NCBI GenBank assembly: GCA_913047795.1
Contig: CAJWTS010000025.1
Coordinates: 1-48,595, forward strand
Direction of reading: 5' to 3'
Source of the DNA: an uncultured Verrucomicrobiota bacterium
GTDB lineage: Bacteria; Verrucomicrobiota; Kiritimatiellia; CAJWTS01
Length of the DNA stretch: 48,595 nt
How positions within the stretch are numbered: the stretch's first letter is position 1; each line of letters begins with the position of its first letter. The notes under the pieces are model-generated. The model made no database searches and had not been told where the DNA came from. It worked only from the letters and a program-made list of their open reading frames with translations. This document shows positions 25,185 through 34,187 of the stretch, piece after piece. Position numbers and translations under genes: made by a program.

Positions 25185-25958
25185 TTACGCCAATCCCCAG
25201 AGCTTTCTGCGTTCGATGCTCCAGTCTCGCCAGCGCTCACCCAGGACCAGTTTTAACGCATTGAGGTCGCGTTTGCGACCTTGCGGCGGATAGAAGTTCC
25301 AACTCATCGCGCGGCGAGGTCCTGGCGATGTCTTGCGGCCCGTCGCGTGCCAGGTGGAGGAGGACCAGACCAGTGTCGACGCCGGGTCGATCTGAATCTC
25401 GAGCTCGTTGGGGTGACGCTCGAAGCACTGGTCGGGTGTGTGGCGTCCGGTCGTCGGTTCGTTCTGCAGGATCTCCGCTTGCACCTCATCGCGCGGTCGT
25501 AAGTGACTGCCGGGCAGGATCCGCAGTGGCGCGTTAGTGGGGCCGTGGCGGTCCAGTGCGGTTCGAAAGGATACGACCGGTACGTTCGGATCGCCATCCG
25601 CGTGCCAGCCGAGTTGGAACCAGGGGGTTTCATTCGCTTCCACACCCATCGCCACATCTCCAAGCGCGCAAGCCCCCACGTGGACGTCGTCACAGGCCAG
25701 CAACTGCCGCGCGATTGCGATAACCTCCGGCTTCTCGACAAGTTGCAGGAGCACTTCGCCCATCAGGAAGAATCGCCCGGCCTTGGGATTGCAACCCTCC
25801 GGCCAATCGCGTGTTTCCCAGTCGGGTTCGATGTCGCGCTGTCGCGCATCGAGTGCCCGCATCGCCGCTTTGCCTAGGAGATTGGGCCGCAGCACAAAGC
25901 CGTGCTGATTGAAATCGGCGACCTGGGACGGGGTGAACCGCATGATCGTTGGGGTCAT
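25185..25958 (-). CDS. PhyH-family Fe(II)/2-oxoglutarate dioxygenase (PhyH-3)
   Basis: A 257-residue dioxygenase with iron triad His119-x-Asp121 (LGWHADGD) and His204 (TWHATGRK), and Arg215 or Arg216 as 2-oxoglutarate contact; LRILPGSHLRPRDE is the usual family motif. The ATG at 25958 overlaps the stop of the Gfo/Idh gene by four bases (ATGA), which fixes the start and shows co-translation. The likely substrate is related to that of the dehydrogenase; it cannot be named. Confidence 0.9.
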   Translation of the reverse strand: MTPTIMRFTPSQVADFNQHGFVLRPNLLGKAAMRALDARQRDIEPDWETRDWPEGCNPKAGRFFLMGEVLLQLVEKPEVIAIARQLLACDDVHVGACALGDVAMGVEANETPWFQLGWHADGDPNVPVVSFRTALDRHGPTNAPLRILPGSHLRPRDEVQAEILQNEPTTGRHTPDQCFERHPNELEIQIDPASTLVWSSSTWHATGRKTSPGPRRAMSWNFYPPQGRKRDLNALKLVLGERWRDWSIERRKLWGLA

Positions 25959-27190
25959 CCGTCCGCAGCCGGTCCACGGAATGTGTCGTAACCCCTGGCG
26001 CGCACAACCGAACCGGCGACGGCCCAATCCAGATCTGGTTTTTCCGAGGGCAGGCACCCGTCCGTACAGCATTCGGCCAGGATCAACTCGAGTTGACGCA
26101 CCGCGACAAGTGCGCCTGCCTCCACCATGTCGCGGGGGAAATCAACAATCTCTCCAGCAGACTCCTGGGCGAGATTCGCGGTCAGCGTCAACGGCAGGCC
26201 GGCTTCGATCTCACAGGCAAACGGGTGATCGTTGCGGATGGCGGCCGCGACCATCGATAAGGAAGACGCCTGGTTGACGTCCGGCGTACCGTAGTCGCGG
26301 TGTGTGCCGTCATTAAAACGAGCAACAAATCGCGGCTCGGCGTCGCGGTCGAAGGTCACGGTCGCGTTCTCGAACTCGTACGTCATCACCGGTCCAATGC
26401 CGGATGCGACAGCGTGCGAGGCATAGTGCAGGATCTCCACACCGTTTTCCGTATGTGCCCGCAAGGCTGCGGTATCGTAGTTCGAGATAGCGTTGGCCCG
26501 GTAGAGCTCCGCCCGGACATCCACCGGAAACGCACTCGTGTGCAGCGCATCGCCAAGCAGGTAAAAACAACTGTGCAGGTAGTGCGACGTCGCGTTGCTG
26601 ATCGGGCTGTCGAGAATCCATGCACCGTCGGGGGTTCGTAGTTGGCCCGCCCAGTTGTTGCGGCCGTAGTAGGTTGCGTCGCGCGGCCAGCAGACCAGGG
26701 TGCGGAAACGAAGCGGCCGGCCGAGATCGCCGGCGAGGATGTCAGCCTTCAATTGTTGAATCGCGTCGCTATAGGACCACTGGAAGCCGATCGCGACACG
26801 GCGACCGGATGCGTCGCGTGCCTTCGCCATCGCATGGGCATCCTGGATCGTGGCCGCGACAGGTTTTTCGCAGTACACGTGTGAGCCGTGCTGGAGGACC
26901 TTCACCGTGTGCTCGCGGTGGAGGTGGATCGGCGTCGACACGATCACGAGATCTGCCGGGGGACCCGCGGCATACGCGTCGATTGAATCGTAAATCGGAG
27001 TGCCGCGCTCCGCGAGGGCCGCGAGGTGCGCACAGCCCGAAGGATCGGGATCGATCGCGGCAGTCAGTTCAAGACTCTGGCCGGCTTCATCGTTCAGAAT
27101 TTGCTCAAGGTGGTGGCCCGCGAATCCGCCCATTCCAACGATGGCTGTTGTGAGGGGCGTCTGGACCTCGGATCCTGCTGCCTGCTTCAT
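25955..27190 (-). CDS. Gfo/Idh/MocA-family oxidoreductase (A)
   Basis: A 411-residue NAD(P)-dependent dehydrogenase of the sugar or cyclitol type. The Rossmann motif IVGMGGFAGHH is near the N-terminus and the family CEKPVA motif (catalytic Lys) is in the first third. The C-terminal half carries the beta-sheet substrate domain. The ATG at 27190 was chosen because it starts just before the Rossmann fold; the longer frame to 27361 reads into low-quality sequence. It is coupled to PhyH-3, so an oxidation followed by hydroxylation (or the reverse) of the same compound is plausible. Confidence 0.88.
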   Translation of the reverse strand: MKQAAGSEVQTPLTTAIVGMGGFAGHHLEQILNDEAGQSLELTAAIDPDPSGCAHLAALAERGTPIYDSIDAYAAGPPADLVIVSTPIHLHREHTVKVLQHGSHVYCEKPVAATIQDAHAMAKARDASGRRVAIGFQWSYSDAIQQLKADILAGDLGRPLRFRTLVCWPRDATYYGRNNWAGQLRTPDGAWILDSPISNATSHYLHSCFYLLGDALHTSAFPVDVRAELYRANAISNYDTAALRAHTENGVEILHYASHAVASGIGPVMTYEFENATVTFDRDAEPRFVARFNDGTHRDYGTPDVNQASSLSMVAAAIRNDHPFACEIEAGLPLTLTANLAQESAGEIVDFPRDMVEAGALVAVRQLELILAECCTDGCLPSEKPDLDWAVAGSVVRARGYDTFRGPAADG

Positions 27191-27369
27191 GCCGGGACTG
27201 TAACAGCAGGCGGCGATTCGCAACAGATCGCATCGCAATCTCGGGGCATTGCATTCCGTCGCGGGCGCTCTATTCGCTGTTGCACGATTCTCGTAGCAGC
27301 CGATCCATGATGACACCCATAAATCGCGAGTCGCGATCAGCAGTTCTGCCGCACTTACCAATCAACACA

Positions 27370-27398
27370 TTGAACCCTGCGGATCCGTTGCATATGAT
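27370..27398 (+). promoter_or_regulatory. sigma-70-type promoter of the creatininase-family gene
   Basis: TTGAAC at 27370-27375 and TATGAT at 27393-27398 are separated by exactly 17 bases, five of six matches in each box. The start site would be near 27405, leaving a 15-base leader with AGGAG at 27408-27412, seven bases before the ATG. It is the clearest promoter in the window. Confidence 0.6.
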
Positions 27399-27419
27399 AC
27401 GCACTAAAGGAGAGAAGAT

Positions 27420-28187
27420 ATGAATAATTGTCAGGTCGAGTTGCAAAATATGCGCCCCGAACAACTGGATGAAGCTGTGGGGAAATTCCCTGTCGGCTAT
27501 ATCCCCTTTGGTGCAACGGAATACCATGGACGGCATTTACCTATCGGGTTGGATTCCACCAAGGCGCATAAAATGCTTTGCCATATTGCAGAACAGATCG
27601 GCGGCATCGTGGCTCCTCCATTATACTATGGCGTCGGCGGAGGACACGTGGATTATCCATGGACCTGGATGGTGGATGACGATGCATTGGTTTCTATCAT
27701 CGTTACCACGGCCCTGGGCCTGCAAAGAAATGGGATCAAGGTCATTGTCGTCTGTAGTGGCCATTATCCCAATGGATCTCTGTATGAAAGTATCGAGAAG
27801 GAGTTCAAGGAGAAAGGCGGGACAGCAGAGCTATTAACCGTGATGGAATTCAACGCCTTCAAGGAGGAACGCCTCCAGGGCGACCACGCATCGAAGTTTG
27901 AGACAAGCAGTCTGCTTGCCCTGGCACCCGACACCGTACGAATGGAGAATCTCCAGGTTGGCGAAACGGGTAAGAAGCTCGACTTCTTTGGCTTTCCGAA
28001 GCCGGCCGTGGAAGGCGGGTGGTGGTTTGAAAAAAATGAAGAACATCCGTGGCATGGAATCGCGGCAGCCGAAGGCAACTGGCCGGTAGATGCAAGTGCT
28101 GAACTGGGTTGGGCCTATATAGAAACCGTCAAAAATTGGATCGAGGCTAAGATTCGGTCGGCGCTCGAAACAAGCGACGCTGAGTAA
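27420..28187 (+). CDS. creatininase-family amidohydrolase
   Basis: A 255-residue enzyme of the creatinine amidohydrolase/FAPy deformylase family. The metal-binding residues are present: Glu34, His36 (GATEYHGRHL), Asp45 (IGLDS), His115 (CSGHYPNG), His156 (GDHAS) and Glu161 (FETSSLLAL). These enzymes open lactam rings or cleave amides; creatinine itself is only one possible substrate. Codon use differs from the neighbours, with more A/T-ending codons and AAA for Lys, suggesting recent transfer. It is a single-gene unit with its own promoter and possible terminator. Confidence 0.88.
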   Translation: MNNCQVELQNMRPEQLDEAVGKFPVGYIPFGATEYHGRHLPIGLDSTKAHKMLCHIAEQIGGIVAPPLYYGVGGGHVDYPWTWMVDDDALVSIIVTTALGLQRNGIKVIVVCSGHYPNGSLYESIEKEFKEKGGTAELLTVMEFNAFKEERLQGDHASKFETSSLLALAPDTVRMENLQVGETGKKLDFFGFPKPAVEGGWWFEKNEEHPWHGIAAAEGNWPVDASAELGWAYIETVKNWIEAKIRSALETSDAE

Positions 28188-28223
28188 GTTTGGGACGACT
28201 CTCGTTTTCGCCGACGCAACACG

Positions 28224-28250
28224 CAGGAAGACCGATGTCCGTCTTTCTTG
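28224..28250 (+). terminator. possible terminator after the creatininase-family gene
   Basis: CAGGAAGAC and GTCTTTCTTG can pair into a 9-bp stem with one bulge around an 8-base loop, with T-rich sequence on the 3' arm. It is 37 bases after the stop codon. The rest of the 28188-28411 spacer holds nothing I can identify. Confidence 0.35.
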
Positions 28251-28411
28251 AGATCAGCATCGGTAATTCTGAAAGATCGTAAATGTTTCGTCGGAGTCCG
28301 GTGCTTCAGGATCGGGTGGCAAGGGCGGGGGACCTTGTTTTAACGGGACGAAAAGATGGAACACTGCCACGAGTGGATGTTTGAAAAACCGAGGGCAGCG
28401 GAAGGAGTAGA

Positions 28412-29215
28412 CTAGACCGCCTGTCGTGCCTCGTCGAGGGCCCGGAAACAGGATTCTGCTGCGCGCCAGGGATCGTAGTCGGGTCGGTTCCAGACCATGC
28501 CGCTCACTTCGACCGTGATTGGTAGCTCTGTGCCTGTCTTCTGCACCGCACGACAGTATGCCGCGAGATCCATATCCCCTTCGCCCGGCAACAGGAACTC
28601 CACCGCGCCATCTACCATGTGTCCGTCCTTAATATGGATATGCGCGGCATGTGGCATGCAACGCTCGGTCGCGGTTTGGAGGCCAATGCCCATTACGTGG
28701 AAATGACTGTGGTCGAAGTTGAGCTTGAGGCTGGCGTGTGCGGTCGCCTTCATAAGCCAGCTGGCCTTTTCCGGCGTGTCCAGCGCCATGCCGACATGCG
28801 GTTCGACGGCAATCACGACGTCGTGATCCTCCGCGATCTCAGCCCAGTCGAGCAAGCGGTCGCGCATGGAAGCCTTTTGTGCCTCCCAATCCGACCAGGC
28901 CCCGGGCGGCATCGTGCAAATAACGGCGGGCCCGTCGCCGAAACGCAGGTCGCGCGCCAATTCACAGGCGGATCGAAAGGCTGTGCGCGGGTCGTCCCCG
29001 TCAGGCAGGCCAAGTAACGCGGGCGACGGAAATCCAAGGGAGGCGCATTGTTCGGCAAGGCGCCGGCGGGCCGCCTGATCCAGGCGATCCGGCGTCGTCG
29101 GCCAGCCCCCCGAGACGGTCAGCTCGATAGCCTCGTAACCCATCTCTCTCAAGCGCGGCAGGGCTTCGAACACGTCCTCGTCACGCATCCCGTAGTTGCT
29201 GTAACCGAGTTTCAT
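28412..29215 (-). CDS. sugar-phosphate isomerase/epimerase (AP endonuclease-2-type TIM barrel)
   Basis: A 267-residue TIM-barrel protein of the xylose-isomerase-like superfamily. Metal ligand motifs are seen as AVEPHVGMALDTP, NFDHSHFHVMG, AHIHIKDGHM and ITVEVSGMVW. Such enzymes isomerise or epimerise sugars, keto-sugars or inositols. The ATG at 29215 overlaps the stop of the MDR dehydrogenase by four bases. It is the last gene of the unit UxuA-like, DJ-1/PfpI, MDR, TIM barrel. Confidence 0.88.
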   Translation of the reverse strand: MKLGYSNYGMRDEDVFEALPRLREMGYEAIELTVSGGWPTTPDRLDQAARRRLAEQCASLGFPSPALLGLPDGDDPRTAFRSACELARDLRFGDGPAVICTMPPGAWSDWEAQKASMRDRLLDWAEIAEDHDVVIAVEPHVGMALDTPEKASWLMKATAHASLKLNFDHSHFHVMGIGLQTATERCMPHAAHIHIKDGHMVDGAVEFLLPGEGDMDLAAYCRAVQKTGTELPITVEVSGMVWNRPDYDPWRAAESCFRALDEARQAV

Positions 29216-30222
29216 GCAAGCGTCCAATCGAAGACTGTCCCTATATTGTTCTGCGGGTCATTCCTCAACTGATCATAGGCCTGCTGGCAATTTTCGGGAG
29301 GGCAGAGGGTCGTCATCAACGGGGCCAGGTTCAGGCGTCCCCGCAGCACCAGGTCGGAGAGATCCTGCAGGTTCTGCTCCTGGCTGAATTCGCTCTCTGG
29401 CGACGGATACAAGGGAATCTTCCACTCGTGTGCGCCTCGGATCGTGAGGTCACCATGCGGTCGCCACTCATGTACGCATTTCAGCAGCGGGGTCAGGTCC
29501 GCAACATGCTCCTGCCGCGGAGAGCCTACGAGCACGAGTTGCCCCGACTGCGCGCAGCAGGAAGCCGCCAGCAGAGCCAGTGCCGGTATACCCGTGCACT
29601 CAAAAGCTGACGCCGCGCCGCGCCCGTCGGTAAGCTCCATCACGGCGGCCGTTGGCTCGTCATGCTCCGCGTTTACGACGTGCTCGATGGCACAGGCACG
29701 GGCGCGATCAAGACGCTCTCCGATACGGTCCACAAGAATCGGCGTGACGCCCCGGGCAAGCAGGATCTGCGAAAGCAGCTGTCCGACCAGGCCCGCGCCC
29801 GTGACGACGGCCCAGCTGCCTTCCGCCGGCTTCGCCACACACACACCACAGGTCGCGACCAGGGCCAGGCCCAGCATCGACGCTTCGGGCCGATCCAGTT
29901 CATCCGGCAGTCCGGCAACAAGCAAATTGCCCTGGGCATGACTGCTGTGCGGCGTGTGGCTGAACACCAGGTCTCCGGGTTTCAACGTGCGACAGTCCGG
30001 GCCCGCTTCGACGACGCGACCGATAGCCCGGTTGCCGATCTGCGACGGGAACGAAAACGGCTGAAGGCCGGTGAGCTTGGCGAGTTCCGTGCCCGAGCTG
30101 ATGCAGGAGTAACGCGTCTCGATCACAATCCCGTCAGGCAACGGGGTCAGGGTCTCCGCTTCGGTTTGGTAGTTGACCTGGTTCGGTGCCGCAAATACGA
30201 CACGCTTGACGTCGGTCTGCAT
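29212..30222 (-). CDS. medium-chain dehydrogenase/reductase, zinc-site variant
   Basis: A 336-residue protein of the alcohol dehydrogenase superfamily with a GroES-like N-terminal domain and a Rossmann domain (VVTGAGLVGQLLSQILLARG, Asp in ILVDRIGERL selecting NAD). The usual GHE zinc motif is replaced by GNRAIGRVVEAG and the four structural-zinc cysteines are absent, although CISSGTELAKL keeps one Cys. It resembles BchC-like or threonine-dehydrogenase-like members. It starts four bases after the DJ-1/PfpI stop. Confidence 0.85.
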   Translation of the reverse strand: MQTDVKRVVFAAPNQVNYQTEAETLTPLPDGIVIETRYSCISSGTELAKLTGLQPFSFPSQIGNRAIGRVVEAGPDCRTLKPGDLVFSHTPHSSHAQGNLLVAGLPDELDRPEASMLGLALVATCGVCVAKPAEGSWAVVTGAGLVGQLLSQILLARGVTPILVDRIGERLDRARACAIEHVVNAEHDEPTAAVMELTDGRGAASAFECTGIPALALLAASCCAQSGQLVLVGSPRQEHVADLTPLLKCVHEWRPHGDLTIRGAHEWKIPLYPSPESEFSQEQNLQDLSDLVLRGRLNLAPLMTTLCPPENCQQAYDQLRNDPQNNIGTVFDWTLA

Positions 30223-30226
30223 GCGC

Positions 30227-30814
30227 CTACGCGCCGGCCGCTTTCATTCTTTCCCGCTCGTCAATCAGTAACTGCATCCAGGGCTTCATGTACTTCCCGT
30301 GGTCGGGCCAGACGCGGCCGCTAACGAGGTTGCCGTCGATCACGCAGGGCTCGTCCACGAAGATGCCACCGCACACTTCCAAGTCGAATCGGCACTTGGG
30401 AACCGTGGCCATGCGGCGTCCCTTGACGCAGTCTGCATAGGCCGGAATCTCGACACCGTGACACACACAGCCGACCGGCTTGTTGTGCTCGAAGAAGTAG
30501 CGCGTGATGCGCACCAGGTCTTCGTCATAGCGGATGTATTCGGGCGCACGTCCGCCGGAGAAGAAGATGCCGACGTATTCCTCGGGGTTCACGTCCTTGA
30601 ACGCGATGTCGGCCTGGATGGTATAGCCTTCGAACTCACGCGTGATTTCCCAGCCGGGTGCCGGCTCGTGCAGCACCATGTGGTAGCGCCGCGCCTCGGG
30701 AGCGGCCACGACGGGAACGAACCCGTCTTCCTGTACGCGCAGGTGGGGGTAGAGCGTATCCACCGTTTCGGTGGCGTCGCCGACGATGATCAGGACTTCG
30801 TTGCTTTCCGGCAT
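30227..30814 (-). CDS. DJ-1/PfpI family protein
   Basis: A 195-residue class I glutamine amidotransferase-like protein. The nucleophile elbow GCVCHGVEI contains Cys118-His119, with Glu16 near the N-terminus as the usual third residue. Family activities include glyoxalase III, deglycase, hydratase and isonitrile hydratase. It is in the same unit as UxuA-like and MDR genes, so it may process a keto-sugar or aldehyde intermediate. It starts 63 bases after the upstream stop. Confidence 0.85.
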   Translation of the reverse strand: MPESNEVLIIVGDATETVDTLYPHLRVQEDGFVPVVAAPEARRYHMVLHEPAPGWEITREFEGYTIQADIAFKDVNPEEYVGIFFSGGRAPEYIRYDEDLVRITRYFFEHNKPVGCVCHGVEIPAYADCVKGRRMATVPKCRFDLEVCGGIFVDEPCVIDGNLVSGRVWPDHGKYMKPWMQLLIDERERMKAAGA

Positions 30815-30877
30815 GGCAATAGAGTCTGAAGGCTAATGCATCCGGCTACAAGAAAGTAAAGCGGCCAATCGATGGGC

Positions 30878-31882
30878 CTAGGGGGCAGGGCGGCCATGCG
30901 GGTTCCCGCGTATCCCTGACGCGCGTTCGAGCAGGGCGCGCATGTAACCGACGACAAAGGCCATGCCGGCCTGACCCCTCATGCTGCCCCCCATCTCATC
31001 AGCGTGATCGGGCACGAGCGTCCCACGGTAGCCGGCATCCTGGAAGGCCTGCATCACCCGATGCATATCCATGTATCCATCGTCGATAAAAGATTCCACA
31101 AAATGCGGTAAAGGTGCGCTGACATTGCGGAAATGCGCAATGAACACCTTGCCGCGGCGGACGAACTCCTCGATGGCGGCAAACATGTCGCCAAAATTAT
31201 CGGCGCCTTCGAGCCAACAACCTGTGCAGAATTCCATACCAAAATACTCGCTGTCGCAGATCTCGAAAGCTTTGCGGTAGCCCGCCAGGTTGTGGATCAG
31301 GCACGGAACACCGCCAAGCTCCGGCACGGGAGGGTCGTTGGGATGCAGTGCCAGACGCACACCCACCTCCTCGGCCACCGGTATCACGGCATTCATGAAG
31401 TAGGTGAAATTGGCCCAGAGTTCCTCCGCGCTATAGCGCCGGCCGTGCGACAGGGGCGCCTTATCAAGTGTGGCCATATCAACGGCGCGACAAAAAGCGC
31501 CACCGCGCGCCGGTTCCTTCGGGCTGCTCGTCGTATCTCCCGCTACCTCCCATGTGAAGGTTGTGGTGTAAATTTCCGCTTCGGCAAGCATGCGCAGGTA
31601 GTCGCAGAACGCCTCAATGGCTTCGTCCCGGCCCGGCAAAGCCAGGTGGATTTTGGAGTTTTTGCAGAGCGGCAGAAAACCCGCGTTGAACAGGTTCAGG
31701 CCATGCGCGGCGGTGCGCGCGCGAAATGCCTTGATGGTTTCGAGATCGAGGGTCTCGCCTTTGAACCACACGAAAACATGATCGATACCGATTTGCTCAA
31801 CAAAGCTGAGGTCTTCCTCCGAGGCGTCCGGTCGAACGCGAACACTGAGCTGAATACCGTCGGGAAGATGTGGAAAGGTCAT
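30878..31882 (-). CDS. mannonate dehydratase (UxuA)-like enzyme
   Basis: A 334-residue TIM-barrel protein related to D-mannonate dehydratase, which converts mannonate to 2-keto-3-deoxygluconate. Conserved elements: LALHPNDPP, MEFCTGCWLEG, IAHFRNVS and VPDHADEMGG, which hold the metal-binding His, Cys, His and Asp of UxuA. It is about 60 residues shorter than the E. coli enzyme, so another sugar acid is possible. The ATG at 31882 has GGAGG eight bases upstream. First gene of a four-gene unit. Confidence 0.8.
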   Translation of the reverse strand: MTFPHLPDGIQLSVRVRPDASEEDLSFVEQIGIDHVFVWFKGETLDLETIKAFRARTAAHGLNLFNAGFLPLCKNSKIHLALPGRDEAIEAFCDYLRMLAEAEIYTTTFTWEVAGDTTSSPKEPARGGAFCRAVDMATLDKAPLSHGRRYSAEELWANFTYFMNAVIPVAEEVGVRLALHPNDPPVPELGGVPCLIHNLAGYRKAFEICDSEYFGMEFCTGCWLEGADNFGDMFAAIEEFVRRGKVFIAHFRNVSAPLPHFVESFIDDGYMDMHRVMQAFQDAGYRGTLVPDHADEMGGSMRGQAGMAFVVGYMRALLERASGIRGNPHGRPAP

Positions 31883-32160
31883 GGTGCTAGCCTCCAAGTG
31901 TTAAATGAAGCCCCGGGCGAACGGGTTGCGCAAGCCTTTTCCCGCTCCCGGCCATGCAGAGCAGGCATTCTGTAGCATGATGAGGTATCTACCATCGGAG
32001 CAATTCTTCCATCCTCCTTGCGGTAAGGCAAGTCTTCGCCGGTGCATTCCGTGCACAAGCATTGCGCTTTTACAAACTTGGCTTTAGGTTTTCGTTCCGT
32101 GCCTGTCGCATGCCCTGTGCTGCCGCCGGCGAAGCGAGTTAACGAACAACGGAGAGTTCC

Positions 32161-33060
32161 ATGGCGAAGCTGATCAAGGTCGGAATAGTCGGGCTGGATA
32201 CCAGCCACAGTATCGAGTTTACACGTATCATGCAGGCGCCCGACTGTCCGCGCGAAGACAAGGTGCGCGGCATGCGCGTGGTTGCTTGCACGCGCTTCGA
32301 GACACCCTTTCAAGATGCGGCGGGTCTCGATCAGCGCCAGGAACAGATGGAAGAATGGGGCGTGCGTGTCACGGAGTCCGTGAAAGAGACGGTCGAGGGC
32401 GTCGATGCGATTATGATCGAGATCAACGATCCGGCACCGCATCTCAAGTACTTCAAGCAGGTGGCCGCGCTGGGTAAGCCGGTGTTTATCGACAAACCCC
32501 TGGCTGGCACCGTTCGTGATGGTCGCGCGATTCTGCGCCTGGCGAAAGAGCACAAGACACGCGTCATGTCGGGCTCGAGCCTGCGCTTCTGCCGTGAGCT
32601 TCTGGACGGCCTAAAGCAGGTGGGAGATCCGGACTGGGTCAACGTGCATGGCATGTTGGGTACAGCACCGACCGGGGACTCGCTGGTCTGGTACGGCGTG
32701 CATGCGTTTGAAATGCTCGAACGTGCGATGGGGCCAGGCGCTCGACGGGTGACTGCACACGAGACGGGGTCCGGCGTCGTGAGCGTGGTCGAATATGACG
32801 GCGGCCGACAGGGCGTGGTCGAGACGCAGCGGAGAAACTATGCCTACGGCGGTCGTCTGCAGGTGGGAGGAACGGCAGTGCCGTTCCTCAACACGCGTGG
32901 TCCCTATCCGCCGCAGGTTGCCGCCATGCGCCGCTTCTTTGCCGGCGGCGAACCGGAGGGAACACTCGAGAACGCGTTTGAAGTGTTGGCCATGATGGTT
33001 GCCGCCCGCAAGTCGATCGAGACCGGCCGGCCGGCCCCCGTGCCGAAGGGTATCGCGTGA
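32161..33060 (+). CDS. Gfo/Idh/MocA-family oxidoreductase (B)
   Basis: A 299-residue dehydrogenase, shorter than the A copy. The nucleotide loop reads GIVGLDTSHSIEF rather than the classical GxGxxG, and the catalytic Lys motif is FIDKPLAG. GGAGAG supports the ATG. It is divergent from the UxuA-like unit with 278 bases between, so the two may share control. Substrate unknown. The LDTSHS variant and short C-terminal domain mark a separate subgroup. Confidence 0.85.
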   Translation: MAKLIKVGIVGLDTSHSIEFTRIMQAPDCPREDKVRGMRVVACTRFETPFQDAAGLDQRQEQMEEWGVRVTESVKETVEGVDAIMIEINDPAPHLKYFKQVAALGKPVFIDKPLAGTVRDGRAILRLAKEHKTRVMSGSSLRFCRELLDGLKQVGDPDWVNVHGMLGTAPTGDSLVWYGVHAFEMLERAMGPGARRVTAHETGSGVVSVVEYDGGRQGVVETQRRNYAYGGRLQVGGTAVPFLNTRGPYPPQVAAMRRFFAGGEPEGTLENAFEVLAMMVAARKSIETGRPAPVPKGIA

Positions 33061-33362
33061 GACAGGCGAAAGACGCCTATGGTTCGGCGGCTCCGATCAG
33101 CTTTGCTGTCCACGGGTCCTGCCACGTACGTTCCGGCGGAGCGCTCACTTTGCGGTAGTGATCCACGTTTGCGCAGTCCGGCAGGGGCCGATGCTCCTCG
33201 GGCGCGTCACGAGGTGCTCGCGACAGATAGAGTCGATGCTGCTGTGCATAGCTGCCATCTTGTTGCGGCCGGGAGTCGGCTCCGCGAAAAGAAAGTCATC
33301 GTCGGCGAACCGGGGGTTGGTTTTTGGTGAGGCACTTGCGTGCTGCCGTGAGGATGCTTCGA
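33061..33362. other. 302-base spacer with a possible gene remnant on the minus strand
   Basis: No intact gene. On the minus strand a frame of about 77 codons, open from a stop near 33310 to TAG at 33077, has protein-like composition (SYAQQHRLYLSRAPRDAPEE, DHYRKVSAPPERTWQDPWTA) but no start codon near its beginning. Just upstream another frame reads NPRFADDDFLFAEPTPGRN, suggesting a frameshifted C-terminal remnant. I cannot name the family. A small hairpin (GGCG/CGCC) sits at 33066-33078. Confidence 0.2.
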
Positions 33363-34187
33363 CTAGCGGGTCGCGAGTGCCGGATCAATCACCTTCTCGG
33401 CTGAGTCGACGGTCAGAGACCCGTCGCCGACCACGATTGGAAACTTGGTCGCCCGTCCGTCCGTATACGTCGTGGTCGCATCCATGTAGCAGGTGCTGAA
33501 CGCGCGACGCGACCCTTCGCTGCGATTCACATCGGACGAATGCAGCAACCAGTTATGCAGGAGCATGACCTCGCCGGGTTGCAGTTCCAGGTGGACAGGT
33601 TCCCCACTGCAATGCGTGTCCGCCTGTTCTTCGGTCAGGAACGCGGAGGGATGATCGGGGTTGATCAATTCGCGGTGGCTTCCGGGAATGATCTGCACGC
33701 AGCCGTTCTGAGCCGTGGCGGGGTCGAGGGCGGTCCAGATCGTGACCTGCGGGTCCCGATCAAGGTCGTTCCAGCGATCCTGGTGCCAGGGCAGCATCGT
33801 GCCCCTGCCGGCGGGCTTGTTGAAGAACATTGCGCGGAAACAGGAGACCGGGGCGTCGTCCCCGTAAACGCGGCGACAGATGTCCTGCAACAGCGGATGC
33901 TGGATGTATTTGAGGAACAGCGCATCCCATTCCAGATCCTGTATCTTGCGATAGTTCAGCGTGGCGCCTTTGTGACCCTTGGTCTGCTCCCCCAGGTCGC
34001 CATAGTCGCCGCTGTCGCTATCGAGCTGCATCATTGTGCGATCGTAGTCGATCGCAGCCGTGCCCAGCATGATATCGTCGATGCGTTGCTGCAGGGCCCG
34101 CAACTGCTCGTCGTCCAGAAGCCGGCCCAGGAAAAGGTATCCGTCGGTTTCGTATGATTGCCACTGATCGTCCGTCAGTCGTGTCAT
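33363..34187 (-). CDS. PhyH-family Fe(II)/2-oxoglutarate dioxygenase (PhyH-4)
   Basis: A 274-residue dioxygenase with triad His135-x-Asp137 (LPWHQDRW) and His216 (LLHSSDVN), Arg227 or Arg228 for 2-oxoglutarate and the motif QIIPGSHRE. AAGGAG lies upstream of the ATG. It is transcribed leftward after the class III aminotransferase, 173 bases away, so it may be a separate unit. It resembles ectoine hydroxylase-like PhyH proteins in size but no osmolyte pathway gene is adjacent. Confidence 0.9.
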   Translation of the reverse strand: MTRLTDDQWQSYETDGYLFLGRLLDDEQLRALQQRIDDIMLGTAAIDYDRTMMQLDSDSGDYGDLGEQTKGHKGATLNYRKIQDLEWDALFLKYIQHPLLQDICRRVYGDDAPVSCFRAMFFNKPAGRGTMLPWHQDRWNDLDRDPQVTIWTALDPATAQNGCVQIIPGSHRELINPDHPSAFLTEEQADTHCSGEPVHLELQPGEVMLLHNWLLHSSDVNRSEGSRRAFSTCYMDATTTYTDGRATKFPIVVGDGSLTVDSAEKVIDPALATR

